A DNA stretch of 64,000 nt from Miscanthus floridulus (Eukaryota; Streptophyta; Magnoliopsida; Poales; Poaceae): assembly GCF_019320115.1 (NCBI RefSeq), contig NC_089587.1, positions 82,128,162 to 82,192,161 of the forward strand, written 5' to 3'. The position numbers and the translations under genes were made by a program. Below the pieces are notes generated by a model. It ran no database searches. It was not told the DNA's origin and saw only the letters and a list, made by a program, of their open reading frames with translations. The stretch's first letter is position 1. Each line of letters opens with the position of its first letter. Below are positions 48,475 through 60,500 of the stretch, piece by piece.

Positions 48475-50960
48475 ATGGCTCATGTCAAGAATGTCGGAGG
48501 AGGTCCTGGTGATGAGGATTCGAGGCCCCCGCCTCGCCAGCCTATAGATACAAAAGGCAAGGCGATGAAGAAGCTAGCGACAAAGAAGCGCAAGTACCCT
48601 AATGTAGATACAGCGAGGGCAGCCATAGTTGTAGAGGCCATAGAGCGCGTAGAGAGAGGAGGTACTCAGAGTGGCGTTGTTATTATAGATCAGCTTTCTC
48701 CATCTATGAGGGCTACACTTGAGCAGGTTGAGCGCCGTCATGGTGGTCTAGCTGGGACTATCATAGTTGGAGGACGGGGTGTGGCTATTGATGAGAGTCA
48801 GCCTTAGGGGGAGTCATAGCAGCAGCCACAGTCAGCAAAGCAGACTCAGGAGGGAGAGCAGGCCGAGGAGATAGAGCAGGCACCTCAGCCATAGCTTCGT
48901 CGCTCTAGTCGTACCCATGCTCTAGTCACACCGAGGTCAGAGACACAACGGAGGGATTCTCATCCACCACCTAGACCACAGGGTCCACCTCCAGTGACTC
49001 ACTTGCATTTGAGGGCCGCCACCACCAAATAGGTGCAGCAGCTCAGATTTGTGGACTTTGACCAGTGGTTCCCGCTGAGGAGAGATGACCGAGCTTCAGA
49101 GGGTTTCTAAACACCACCGTAGGAAGATTTTTATAATGTATATCTTAATAGTGGGGCAGTATTTAGATCTCAGAGGGTGTGTAACATTGAGTCCATTGTA
49201 GCAGTAGCTGGAGAGCATATTCGCCCTTACCTAGCTTACTTGCTAGGGCTGATAGATTTACTTGGATGGACAGACTTATATGTTCCATCTTGGGTCCGTC
49301 AGTTCTATGCTACACTTTGGATTGACTCGCAGCACAGATTCATTCACTTTGCTTTTAGAGGCAGAGATTACAGGCTGATGAGCTCAAGGGTCAGAGAGAT
49401 TCTTAGGCTTCAAGAGTAGCCAATTCGGCTTCATGAGGTTTGCTATGGACAGACAATGCCTCCTAGATGCCCTCATGGCGGTATGGTGCCCCTACAGATC
49501 TAGTCTGCCATTACTTGATAGAGCCTTTCGTCAAGGGGTCAAGCATGACATCAAGTGATCTCACTCCTACTGCTAGAGTGCTTGATGCTATTATGAGGAG
49601 GACACTGCTTCCAAGGATGGGGTATCGCGAGGGCTTGACATGCATACAACTATGGCTTCTGAACTCTCTGATGCACCAGACTGTGTTTAACATTTGAGAT
49701 CTCCTTCTATCAGAGATGGAGGATATTATTGTAGAGGGGTTCAAGGGTCATAGGCAGCTGCCATATGCTCACTAGATTACATTCTTGATCGACAGGGCAG
49801 TTACTATGAGGCCACCTGAGATGCTGACAGAGTATAGTGGTGCTACTATAGAGTTCCCTGCATACAACATAACTCAGATGATCCCCCATAGTTTAGTGAG
49901 GACACCCAGCCAGCCACGCCGTCATTCAGAGGTGCCAGAGACTGCAGCCCAGTAGGATGAGACCATCAGGGGCATAGCAGCTATAGAGGAGGAGCAGTTA
50001 GATGCTCAGTAGGAGGGGATGGTTGAGAGCGACCCTAGTGATAGCTCAGATATGACTACCATGATATCCCTCAGATGCCTCTACAATGACATGACCATGA
50101 GGCTAGTAGCTCTAGTTTAGCTCCACCTACACCGTAGATAGACCCCGCTCTACATGCCATACTTGAGCGGATGAGGCAGGATCAGGCTCGCCAGGCTCAG
50201 GAGACCGCTGCTACATTTGCATAGTTTTAGACTCGGCAGGATGAGTTCTAGCGACAGCAGTAGGCGATCCAGCAGTAGTAGTAGGCTATACAGCAGTAGC
50301 AGTAGGAGGCCATGCATCAGCAATAGCTTGTCATGCAGCAGCAGCTACTTGGGTTTATGCAGCATGTTGTGACAGCTATTGGGGCTCCACCGCCACAACC
50401 TTCACCCCACCTTGGTTAGCCTGCCACCACTTCTGTGACTCCAGTTGTACAACCCAGTAGGCTTCAGACACAGGAGCAACCAGCGCCATAGTTTACTTCA
50501 CCTATAGAGTAGGTGTCCCAGTGGTTTGCTTTGGCAGTGCCAGCCCCATAGTTCACTCCTCTTCATACGGGCTTTACTCCACCTCAGAGTTCGTCAGTGC
50601 TCACCCCAGTTTCTAGGAGCCTTGGTGCTTCATTCAGTGAGTTGATAGGGTAGCCTACTCCAGTAGAGCTACATGTCCCATGTCCTTCCATAGTTGCATC
50701 TATTACTAGGACTATAGAGATGCCCCCTTCATCAGTTGCATCGTTAGAGCAGGCAGCTCCAGTTATAGATCCGATCCAGACCACTTCAGTATCGCTTCCA
50801 GCTATAGAGGGTTAGACTGCTCAGAGCTCAGGATCAGATGATGATGGCACATAGTTCTAGCTCGCTCCTCGCAACTCAGCGCTCGACTCATCCGCTGTAA
50901 CCCCACCGACCGACCCTTAGGTTTTGGTGTTTGATGCCAAAGGGAGAGAGGGATCGAGTA
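48475..50960 (+). pseudogene. Env-like third ORF of the Copia element, decayed
   Basis: It starts MAHVKNVGGGPGDEDSRPPP, runs clean to TAG at 48805, then continues through many stops. A conserved-looking core reads FVDFDQWFPLRRDD (about 49050), then NVYLNSGAVFRSQRVCNIES, YVPSWVRQFYATLWID and HYLIEPFVKGSS (about 49512, after a frame change). The C-terminal third was Gln/Pro-rich. It ends VLVFDAKGREGSS near 50960. Sirevirus-type elements carry an ORF of this kind at this place, called env-like. Its function is not established and I see no clear signal peptide or membrane anchor. About 25 TAG stops are present. Confidence 0.78.
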
Positions 50961-51378
50961 TGTTAGACTTAGGGAGAGCGACTTAGGGGGAGCTTAGTTT
51001 ATCTATTATATTTGGTTTGTATGTGTGATACACTATTATGCATTCATGTGTTTACTTTTATGCATCAAACTACATTTATGTGATAGTGATATCTACGTGA
51101 TCATGATACGTGACATGTGTGCTCTCTACTTTGAATCATTTATATGTCATATCACTTGTGTTATGCTCATTTGCTTTGCTTCCGCATTTTACTCCGATGC
51201 AAATGAGCTTTATCACTTGTACTCTTGCTTATTTAATATCTTTTGAGTACATCATGTTGGCTTGGGTCATATAAGCTTGCCTAACACTTTTGTTCTTATT
51301 GTCAAAAGCTTATATGAACCAAGCATGTTAAAAACCTCATCTCTTTCACATACTCGAGGTGGTATTATCATCAATCAC

Positions 51379-51393
51379 CAAAAAGGAGGAGAT
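51379..51393 (+). other. Polypurine tract of the Copia element
   Basis: CAAAAAGGAGGAGAT directly precedes LTR 2 at 51394. Confidence 0.88.
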
Positions 51394-52824
51394 TGAAAGC
51401 ATCTAGGCCCCTAGTTGGGTTTCGGTGATTAATGACAATATATGATTACTGTGACTAACGTGTGTTTTGCAGAGGCAATTAAGTTAGGTCATGGTAATGG
51501 AGATCGATTGGGCTATCATGGTGGTCATGCCCCTACGATGGAAATTGTTTCGGTTTTCAAAGGATGAACGACAAGTTTAAGGATGGACTAGTTCTAAGTG
51601 TCATTTGGTATTGAGGAGACACTTAGAGTAGTTTAGGACATTATTTTTTCCTTTGGCCATACTATTAAGGGGGGTATGGACGGTAGCTTGACCTAGGTGA
51701 GTCTAGTGAGTTAGGTGTGGTGCACACTTGCTAAATCTAGCACTAGGTAGCTCCTAAAAAGCCCTTAGATCCATTGGAGCAAACTTCATTCACGTATGAT
51801 CAAGAGTTGAAAGTGAATGGAGGGTCAAATGCTGACCGAACGCTGGTTCCGGAGTGACTGGACGCTAGCATAGAGTCCGGTCAGTTCATTTGATCAAGGT
51901 GATTTCATCTGGTGCGATCGGAGGCTGAGAGGTGAGTGACCGAACGTTGGGTCTTAGTGTCCGGTCGACTCCAGTAAGGTTCTAGAGAGGAAAAATCGTG
52001 ACCATACACGTCCGGTCACAACTTAAACACTGGAGTTCATGGAGAACTGACCGGAGCATTCGGTCACCCCGCAGAGGCACATAACGGTTCGTTTTTCAAC
52101 CAAGGTTATAAATACTTCCTCCATTCGTGTGAGGGGGAACTTTTGCTCATTCCAACAGCTGAGAAACACCTTTGAGAGTGCCAAGAAAAGCAAGGTCCTA
52201 GTGAGGTGATTGAGATTTGAGAATCCCAAAGAGAGCCCTCATTAGTGAAAGCAAGAGTACCAAAGTATGCATCCACCCTTCTCATTAGGCTTGTCATGGT
52301 CAAGTGAGAGTTCGTGCTTGTTACTCTTGGTGATCGCCATCACCTAGATGGCTTGGTGGTGATTGGGAGCTTGGTGATCATCTGGCGGAGCTTGTGGATA
52401 ACACAACTCAAGTTGTGAGCGGTTGTGGGTGATTCACCGTGACTGAGTGTCAAAGAATCAACCCGTAGAGAGCACTTGATCCTTGCGCGGATCAAAGGGG
52501 AGCTACACCCTTGCGCGGGTGCTCCAATGAGGACTAGTGGGGAGTGATGACTCTCCGATACCTTGGTAAAATATCGCCGTGTTCCTCCTTCTCTCTTTAC
52601 CTTAAGCATTTACTTTGAGCAAATCAATTCGTGTCTTTACATTCATAGAATTGCCATGCTAAAGTAGGATTGGAATATAGGTTGCTAAACTTTTGTGCAG
52701 TAGATAAATAGAAACACTTTCTAGGCACAAGGGGTTAATTGGGCTAACCGTAGGAATTAATTATTGCAAAGAAATTTAGAACTAGCCCAATTCACCCCTC
52801 CTCTTGGGCATCTTGATCCTTTCA
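51394..52824 (+). mobile_element. Copia LTR 2 (1431 bp), middle LTR
   Basis: Same ends as LTR 1 (TGAAAGCATCTAGG ... TCTTGATCCTTTCA), TATAAATA at 52107-52114. It is not followed by host DNA but by a second primer site and gag start. Confidence 0.92.
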
Positions 52825-53330
52825 ATTGGTATCAGAGTCTCATGCCCACGAATTAGACTTAACCATCTAGAGAAAGATGTCTCACGGGGATGGACCTCCT
52901 CCTATCTTTGAGGGGGATGATTTTCCATATTGGAAAATCCACATGGAGGCGTATTTAGAATCTCTAGATGTTGGGATACTTAGAGCCACCTCACAAGGAT
53001 TCCTAAAACCTCGGGATGCTACACACCTATAAGGCTTGTGATCGTGCTTCATCAAGGTGATCTTTCCACCGCTACACCAACACAAATCTTGGGAAAGATC
53101 AATGTTCATGAGATATACATGCACATCACACCACAAGATGGCTCATCCTCTACTAAGAAGAAAGAAAAAGACTTAGCAATCAAAGCTAGCCAAGAGAAGG
53201 GCAAAGCAAGGCTTGAGTATGAGAGCTCAAGTGATGATGAAATTGATGATGCAAGTCTTGCTCTCATGGTGAGAAGAATCACCAAGATGCTAAAGAAGCT
53301 CAATAAGAGTGGCATCAAGTTTGATGGCAA
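52825..53330 (+). pseudogene. Remnant of a second Copia internal region (primer site and gag start)
   Basis: It has TGGTATCAGAG at 52827 and a gag start like 41647 (ATGTCTCACGGGGATGG). It then lacks about 80 bp relative to internal 1 (TATAAGGCTTG joins ATCGTGCTTC), and continues to GGCATCAAGTTTGATGG. There it joins the LTR end at a shared AAGAA. The rest of gag, pol, env-like ORF and most of LTR 3 are deleted. Confidence 0.88.
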
Positions 53331-53383
53331 GAAATTTAGAATTAGCCGAATTCATCTCTCTCTTGGACATCTTAATCCTTTCA
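53329..53383 (+). mobile_element. Stub of Copia LTR 3 (last ~55 bp)
   Basis: AAGAAATTTAGAATTAGC followed by TTCATCTCTCTCTTGGACAT and CCTTTCA corresponds to the last part of LTRs 1 and 2, with a few changes. Target duplication CTAGT follows at 53384. Confidence 0.85.
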
Positions 53384-53561
53384 CTAGTCTCTTAAACAAG
53401 TATATGTACTACAAGTACATACTTAACCGATCTAATTATATATTTGGACAGAGAGTTGCAAAGAAATTTAGAATTAGCTGAATTCATCTCTCTCTTGGAC
53501 ATCTTAATCCTTTCACTAGTCTCTTAAACAAGTATATGTACTACAAGTACATACTTAACCG
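53329..53561 (+). repeat. 132-bp tandem duplication of LTR end plus host flank
   Basis: The LTR stub, CTAGT and about 45 bp of segment C (CTCTTAAACAAGTATATGTA ... CTTAACCGA) occur at 53329-53435 and again at 53461-53561, offset 132 bp. The second copy ends at CCGA and abuts the CACTA sequence CGAACGCCCC. Confidence 0.92.
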
Positions 53562-53645
53562 AACGCCCCGCGACCAACGTTCCAAACTGCGTTCGCGTTG
53601 CCGAACGCCCCGTGACCAATGTTCGCATTGCCGAACACCCCGCGA
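53557..53645 (+). repeat. Short subterminal-type repeats (CCGAACGCCCCGCGACC)
   Basis: CCGAAC(G/A)CCCCG(C/T)GACCA starts near 53559, 53600 and 53631, with GTTCGC words between, making about three units of 31-41 bp. Confidence 0.8.
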
Positions 53646-53751
53646 CCACGACTACAAGCATAAGAGTATTCTATAAACTACAATTACAAGTCCAATTCAC
53701 ATGAATATATACAATCCATCATTAAATATACAAATTCCATACACATTGTTA

Positions 53752-56700
53752 TCAACGTCCTAGAGTTAGCCTTTCAGTCTCACGAAGGTGTTGGTACTGA
53801 GGATTTGTACCTAAGTCAGACTCTCAGTCATGGTAGGCGCCTCTGACATGTACAATCTGGTCCAATGTGAAGTTGCAAAGGTCGCCGACAAGCTCTAAGA
53901 GTTGGTCATCCTTGTATGGGTCTCTTTTCATTCCTTTCTCTTCTCTCCACTACAAGAAAACAAGTTTCAGTTTAGTATTTCATACCATTTACGAAGTTTT
54001 TATACTATGGGTGAAGAGGTTCAAACTTACCCTTAAGGGGTGTCTCCTGTAGGCACCGGTGTTACCCATCATAGAACATATATAGTATCCACAATGTACA
54101 CTCCCAGGCTCCTGCTTGGGGCACTGTGTGTTTTGCATATGAAAATGTTAAGTAATGCTTTTGATAGCCATGTAACGGAGTACTGAAGAAGTAAGTTACA
54201 CTTACCGCACATAGTGGTTTTATAGCCAGCTTTTCCTTCCTTGCTGGATCATGCCTTCCATGATGATTAGTGACATAGAACCTAAATGCCCTGTTTGAAT
54301 TATTTTAGCAAATACAACTTGTTAGTATCCAAAAGTGAATGTTACAAGTATGTATACAAACATATAAGCTAATGAGGATTGTCGATATATATACGTCTTG
54401 AAAATCGATATGAAGTCTTTGTATGTCACCATGTCCTTATCTAATGAATCAAAGACCCATGCCATGCTCTTCCCGATGTCGACGGCTATACAAATCTAGT
54501 GGTTGCTACATGGATTTAATCATAGAACTAGATAAGCCCTTTTGCATTGAATGAAATATATCGAACAAAGCTTTAAGTATAGAGTTGAGCTTACTCGAAG
54601 TTGTATGGTAGCCATATAGTAGAGTGGTGTTGGAGATTTTTGAAAGCCAAGGCAATGTATGCCGCAACCTTAAGGGACTCTTCCCTTAGCTTCGCACTAC
54701 GGAGGCGCTCTTTCTCCCAAAGAGTCTTTGCAGCTGCTAGCTCTTTGGCATCCAGTGTCCACCATTTAGGGTAATTAAAATTTGTTTGGGCTATAGCTTG
54801 AGGGTCTACATACCCGGCTTTCACACTTGGCATTTGTTTGACAATGTGCACTTGCATTCTACAAATCATGGCGTGGGTTAGTTACAACAAAATTCAAAGA
54901 TTACATTCATATCATATCGGGAGGACAAGGACTTACAGGCACCATGTGCGAATTAGATTCATCTCCATTTCTCCTAGGTGAAAGCATGTGCGCATGTCAT
55001 TGAAGTCAAAGACAATTTTCCTGGCTGGGCTTCCAAATGTGCCGATGGGAAAGCATGCTTGTATGATATCTATGCTCGTTGGGAGAACACGCAAGTACCA
55101 ATCATGGAACCTTCTCATTCCAAGTGGTAGGCGCTGGATGTCCCGGTTTGGTAGGAAGGGCTTGCCTCTTTCATATTTTTTTGAGCAATCCTTTGACCAT
55201 TCGATAGCATCAACATTTGGATACTGCTTTGCAATTTGGTGAAGTTTGCTACTGACGGCCTCCTCGGAACCCCATGATGGGACTTTTTTAACTTGGTTTT
55301 TAGGCTTGAACTGATCATGGGAATACCACTTGGACACCGACGAGACGTCTTTGATCAGAACATAAACTGGCCTTATGTGGATTGGAATATTCTTTCAGAG
55401 TTCCCATTCAGGCACGTCCTCATCTTCTTGTGCATCACCTTCTTCAGGAGACACTCGTTGTTCATGTATCGGTTGTGCTTGTTGAGAAGACTGTGGCATT
55501 TCATGATGCACTTGCCCGGTACAAGCTGGAGAAGGTTGTGGCATCTCATTAGGCACATGCTCGATACGAGGCGGGGAAGAATGTGGCATCTCAGGAATGT
55601 GGGGGTCACGAGACGGTGAAAATATCTCCCCGGCCTCAACAACTCGCTCCAAATTTGGGAGAGAGGGAGGCGGCGAAGAAGCAGTCAATATAATGTCCCG
55701 TTTGTGCTAGAGGATGAACTGCCCCATAACATCTCTGAGTAACACCAGCCCCTTGGGAGTTGCGTAGTCTATCCTCCACTGCATGAACTCGGGCTTCACT
55801 GTATGCATCTCGACCCTAGTGTAGTCCGGTGGTATCTTATTATTGTGGTATAAGCCACCGGGAGGATGTGCAACACCCATTGCCACCTCCATCATAGTGT
55901 TCTGCTGGCCGCTGAGAAACACCAAGGTGCAACTAGTAGGTTCTCGTATGAGATCGACTGAGGTTGTGGCTGCAGTGGAACCTTGGCTGCTAGGAACTTT
56001 CGGAGGGCTAATAACTAATGCCACTTCTCCTGGTGGCGTCACTAATATACGTGGCTCCATAGATATTCCTTGCTCCTCCAGCACCTTCGCAACTAGAGCC
56101 TTCACTTGGAGCTCAAGACTAGTCTCCCGGTCTCGGCTATGTTTCTTGTACATGTGCCTGTCCTCTTCGAATCCTTGCTTCCAGGTCATCCTTTTCCCTA
56201 GCCCCCTGGTGCGGCCTGTGTGCTCCTTGTTTCCCAAGCCAAGACTAAGCTCATCCCTCTCTCTGGAAGGATTGAATGAGCCTGTCTCTTTGTCTTCAGC
56301 ATATTTTAGTATCCTTGATACCGCCTCTTGGGTCTCCGGCTTATTAAACTTAAGATTACTGCCGGATGGTTCTATACTCCTCGCATATATCCAGTTCCTT
56401 GAGCGTACCTTCAACTTCGTCACATCGATATTCCTAGCAGCTGTGGCCTCTTCATCCATCTTTCTAAACTGTTCTTCCTTGGCATCGTAGCCACCGGGGC
56501 CTAGATGATGGTGGTGTTTGTTCCTCTTCGCTAGCTCGGTGTTATGAGCACTGAGCTCCAATGCCTCCGCTGAAGTCTTCTAAGCCACGAGCTCCTCCCA
56601 TTGACTAGGAGTTATTTTACCGAGCTCGTTGAAGGGAGTTAACCCCTTTTGGATATACTTCGTGTTAAGCTCCGACCTCCAACATCGAAATGACTCTCCC

Positions 56701-57537
56701 ATCATCGTGATAGCATTTTTTTTACCAATTCGTACTTACCCTCCGAAAATCTAAAATTGACCTTCAGCTGCCTATCCCATAGTGCATTCTTTATGTTCTC
56801 TAGTACCTCTTTCTAGTTAGGGATTACTGGGTTCAATTTATCTCTTACTAGGGCCCCGATCGCATTACGGAATCGTCCTCTTAATTCCTTTGGCTCAAGG
56901 ATCTCCCCTGCTGGCCCAACCTCTGTTATCACATAGCAAGCCTTATCTGGATATAGATTTCCTTTTCTATCCCCTCGTTTCCTCTTAGGCTTGGTAGTCG
57001 TGGTTGTGTCTTGAGTTTGTGGAGCAGAGGCATCGTGATCCATCTCTGTGGTTGTTGCCTCTGCTCTCCTTTCCTCTACTCTGTCTTGTCCAGCGAGATG
57101 TCGCGGACGTCAACGTTGTCTTTTCTGAGTTTCAGGAGGGACCTGTATATAGGACAGGTCAAAGTGTTAGCAGAGGTAACACAGCCAAAGCTTTAGCAAA
57201 ATTTACAAGCTAAGGCTTCTTCCCTACCTCCTCGTTCGGGTCAAAATCCTTGTCCAAAACTTCCTCCGTTGGCCTCCTTCTTGCTTCAGGTGGGAAAGGA
57301 TCCTCGGGACTTTCATATCCCTCTTCTGACTCATCATCCTCTTCTTCTTCGCCTTCAGCAGCCTCTCCTTCGGGGCCTTCCTCCTCGTCACACTCCTCTT
57401 GAGTAAGCATCACTTCTAGATCCTTTTCTACCTCGTTATCGAACTGTTCCTAAGTAAGCTGGTCCTCTAGTGCTTGCTCCTCAAGGGTTGGCTGCTCATC
57501 ATGCTCGGGGCATCAAGCTGCACGGTCTGTTGTCCAT
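53752..57537 (-). pseudogene. CACTA accessory gene: Transposase_24-like, DUF8039-like, Ulp1-like protease
   Basis: Minus strand from ATG 57537. Order: acidic N-terminus (57200-57537, Glu-rich, GYESPEDPFPPEARRR); GRFRNAIGALVRDKLNPVIP and DRQLKVNFRFSEGKYELVKK (56740-56900, plant transposase Ptta/En/Spm PF03004-like); a stretch to 55707 with HHLGPGGYDAKEEQFRKMDE, whose C-terminus (SCTLVFLSGQQNTMMEVAMG ... DYTRVEMHTVKP) resembles DUF8039; a Pro/His-rich linker (55400-55690); WYLRVLPTSIDIIQACFPIG (55060). The last exons hold an Ulp1/SENP-like active site: HWICIAVDI (His), WVFDSLD (Asp) and HCGYYIC (Cys, about 54070), with KQEPGS before the Cys. Ulp1-like proteases remove SUMO-type tags; in CACTA elements the role is unknown. 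TAG stops and frame changes show decay. Last stop at 53754-53752. Confidence 0.8.
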
Positions 57538-60500
57538 GACATTATTTCGCGCTTTGTTCTAAAAGATGCAAGAAAGTGTGCTTTAGGTATGCGAGAAGGT
57601 ATAAGAAATAAAAAAGGTCTATAAACTAAAGTAGTCCTATAAAACAATAATATAAAAAACAAGAAGTAGCAGTGGTAGAGGCCTCAGAAACATGTCAATC
57701 ATCATCTGATCTTGAACTTGGAGCATCAAGGCATCATAACAGAGAAGAGAGGAGAAGGTAATATAGGGGCGGCTGCTAATGATGCCAAGTTCCTCACAAG
57801 TTTTTGATCATCAGCTCATATTCCATATAATGTATGGACTTAGACAATTTCATCATCGGCAAAACAAAGGAGGGGAGAGGAGAGGGAAGATTTGGTAAAA
57901 AAAAGCAACAGCTGCTTAACAAACATAGAGAGGAAAAGGTGTAAAAACAAGCAGCTGCTACTTCCCAAACATAGAGGATAGGAAATATGGCAAAAATAGA
58001 GGAGAGGGGAGATTTGGTAAAAAAAACAGCAAGCTACTGCTTCCAAAAAAAGCAACAGCTGCCATATTGCCATCAGAAGTAGTAGACAATAGTAGTAGGC
58101 AACCTATTATCTAAAAAAAGTAAGCAAGAACAGAAATATACTGTGTAAGTCTATAAATAACAAGGTGTAGATAAGCAAGAACATGCACTTATCTAGAGAA
58201 CAGAAATATACTGCCATCAGAAGTAGTAGGTAAATGTGCTAAACTCATAGAACATGCACTTATATAGAGAACAGTCACAATAAACTATATAAAAGAAGAA
58301 AAAGAATGTGTAGCAATGCCACTGTGTTAGATTATTTGGTCAAACTGTTACAAAAATCTAAGTCATAATTCGATTTGACCAGAAAACGTTTATCATTTGT
58401 AAGTAGATTGAAGAGCATCATCTACAGATGGAACTCGAATGTTTTACAACTTCACTGAAAACATGGAAAAATGATGTCAAGGTTATGTTGTCATAAAATA
58501 AACAATAGAGATACAAGATCTAAGTTATAATTTGAATTCATCTGAAAATATTGATTATTTAAAAGATTGGAGAACGTCATCTAACAACTGGAAAATGGTG
58601 TTAAGGTTACGTTTTCATTTAAAAAAGGGCACTAGTGGGCACTGGTCATTCGTGAGTTGTGGACTCAAGTCTGGTTATTCTTCTACTACTATTGTCTGGA
58701 TTCAGTTCCATGGGAATCTGGAACAATTGCATCATTACCCTTAAATTTCTACTTTTCACCAGAGTCATTGATTGGTCAAATATTTTTTTCCTCAAATGCG
58801 CAGAACTGCACATTATAGTATTAGAAAAGGAATAAAAATGTCCACAGAAGGAAAGCTAAGACAAAGGGTAGAGGATGGAAAGGGAAAGGAATTAGAAAAT
58901 GGGAAAACACTACTCCTGGCCTCTCATGACTGGCCACACAGGGGGAAAAAAGCTACTGCCACAAAAAAGATAAGTTTGTGTAATTGGTGGTAGTATTTAT
59001 ATATAGCATACCAAACTGTAAGTGCTGAGCTGGAATGTTGATTTTGATTTTTATGCATGGTATTGTTTCAGATCGTGGTACCTTGTCATCACTGGCAAGG
59101 CTCACTGATGTCTGACGTGCGACTCAAGAGCAAGACCCTTTGAAATGTATGAATCCATGACAAGTCAAGTCTTACTACCTGGCTTTTTTTTACTGTGTCC
59201 ATATGTTTCCTTAATTTGTTGATTCTGGTTTCCAAACAAAGTCATACTGTATTTAATAGTTGTTTCTTCAGACAAAGGGATGGCCACAGGCCATATTTGT
59301 GTGCTAGTGCAAACTGAATACATGGCATCAGAAACTGACCTTAATTTTTTGATTTATGAGATGTTACTTTTCTGTTGATTACATTAGTAAAACAAAAATG
59401 AAATATAAATATGCTTGCAACCATATAGAGATCAGTTATGTAGGGGCTGTTTGCTTGGTTTTCAGGCATTGTTGCCTGGTGCGAGCTATGTACCCAGTCA
59501 TCTGATTTTGAACGCCCCTAAACCCTTGGCAGTATGACTAGTATTTAGTAAACCAAACTGTAAATGCTACTGGAATGTTGGTTTTGATTTTTGTGCATGG
59601 TATCTTTTCAGATCGTGGTAGGCTATCATCACTCATCACTGCAGGGCTCCCTAATGTCTGATGTGCCTCTCAAGAGCAAGACCTTGTGAAATGGATTATC
59701 CATCACAAGTCTGTTGGTGGTGGCTTCTTGTAGAGCTTCTGCTATTAAAATCCTTTATTTTGCAGTTCACTTTGATCATCTTGGGATGTGTGTTTTGTAT
59801 TGTCTGAGTCTTGGGTGGAGCCAAACTTCATCCAAATCAAAGCCCTGATTTCAGAGCAAGAATTGTAGAATGAAAATGAACCAAGAGAGACTTAGCAAGA
59901 ATGTGTTTCAGTCGAATATTCTAGGCTTATTTCAGTGTTTAGTTGTTGTTTAGTTAATGCTCCATTCAGGTTTAGCTACATGGAATTGGATTGTGTGGAG
60001 TCTCTGTCATTGTCCTTTCCTGAATATTTAACATTTACATTCAGTGTTGTGTTGGTTGGCGTCGACAAGTGGTTTACATGTTCTGTTAAAAGGGTGGTGA
60101 CAGTAATTAACATGAATATCTTCTTTACTTTCCTTCGTTCAATGATTACTTTTAAGCACCTATCGTGCCATCTATATTTTTTAGCTGCTCTAGGAGTTGA
60201 AGCATATATTTGTTAGACGGGCAGTGGAATTTGTATGATAAATTGTGAGTCCAGATGATTGATATAGCTCACTAGATGGATTATCTGGCATCAAAATTAT
60301 TCCTGTGACTAAGGTAAGACCTTTTTTGAGAGATGTTTTAAATTGAAAACTATGAAATGTATCATGCCTAGTTTACATCACAGATGAGTGTCGTCTGAGT
60401 TTACATGGGCTTGGAATTGTTTCCTTCATGGTAAGCTGGCTGTACAGTATTGGACCGTTCTTCTCCATAGAGATGGAAGATTTGGGCTTTAGTGGCAAAT

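Larger units (their letters stand above)
40130..53383 (+). mobile_element. Ty1/Copia, Sirevirus-like, tandem LTR-internal-LTR-internal-LTR form
   Basis: LTR 1 (40130-41594), internal 1 (41595-51393) with gag, pol and an env-like ORF, LTR 2 (51394-52824), an internal remnant (52825-53330) and a ~55-bp stub of a third LTR ending at 53383. CTAGT flanks the whole (40125-40129 and 53384-53388) and the host segment C continues on both sides. Gene order (protease, integrase, RT, RNase H), a coiled-coil-rich gag and an extra ORF before the polypurine tract match Sirevirus-type Copia elements. All genes are disrupted. Confidence 0.9.
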
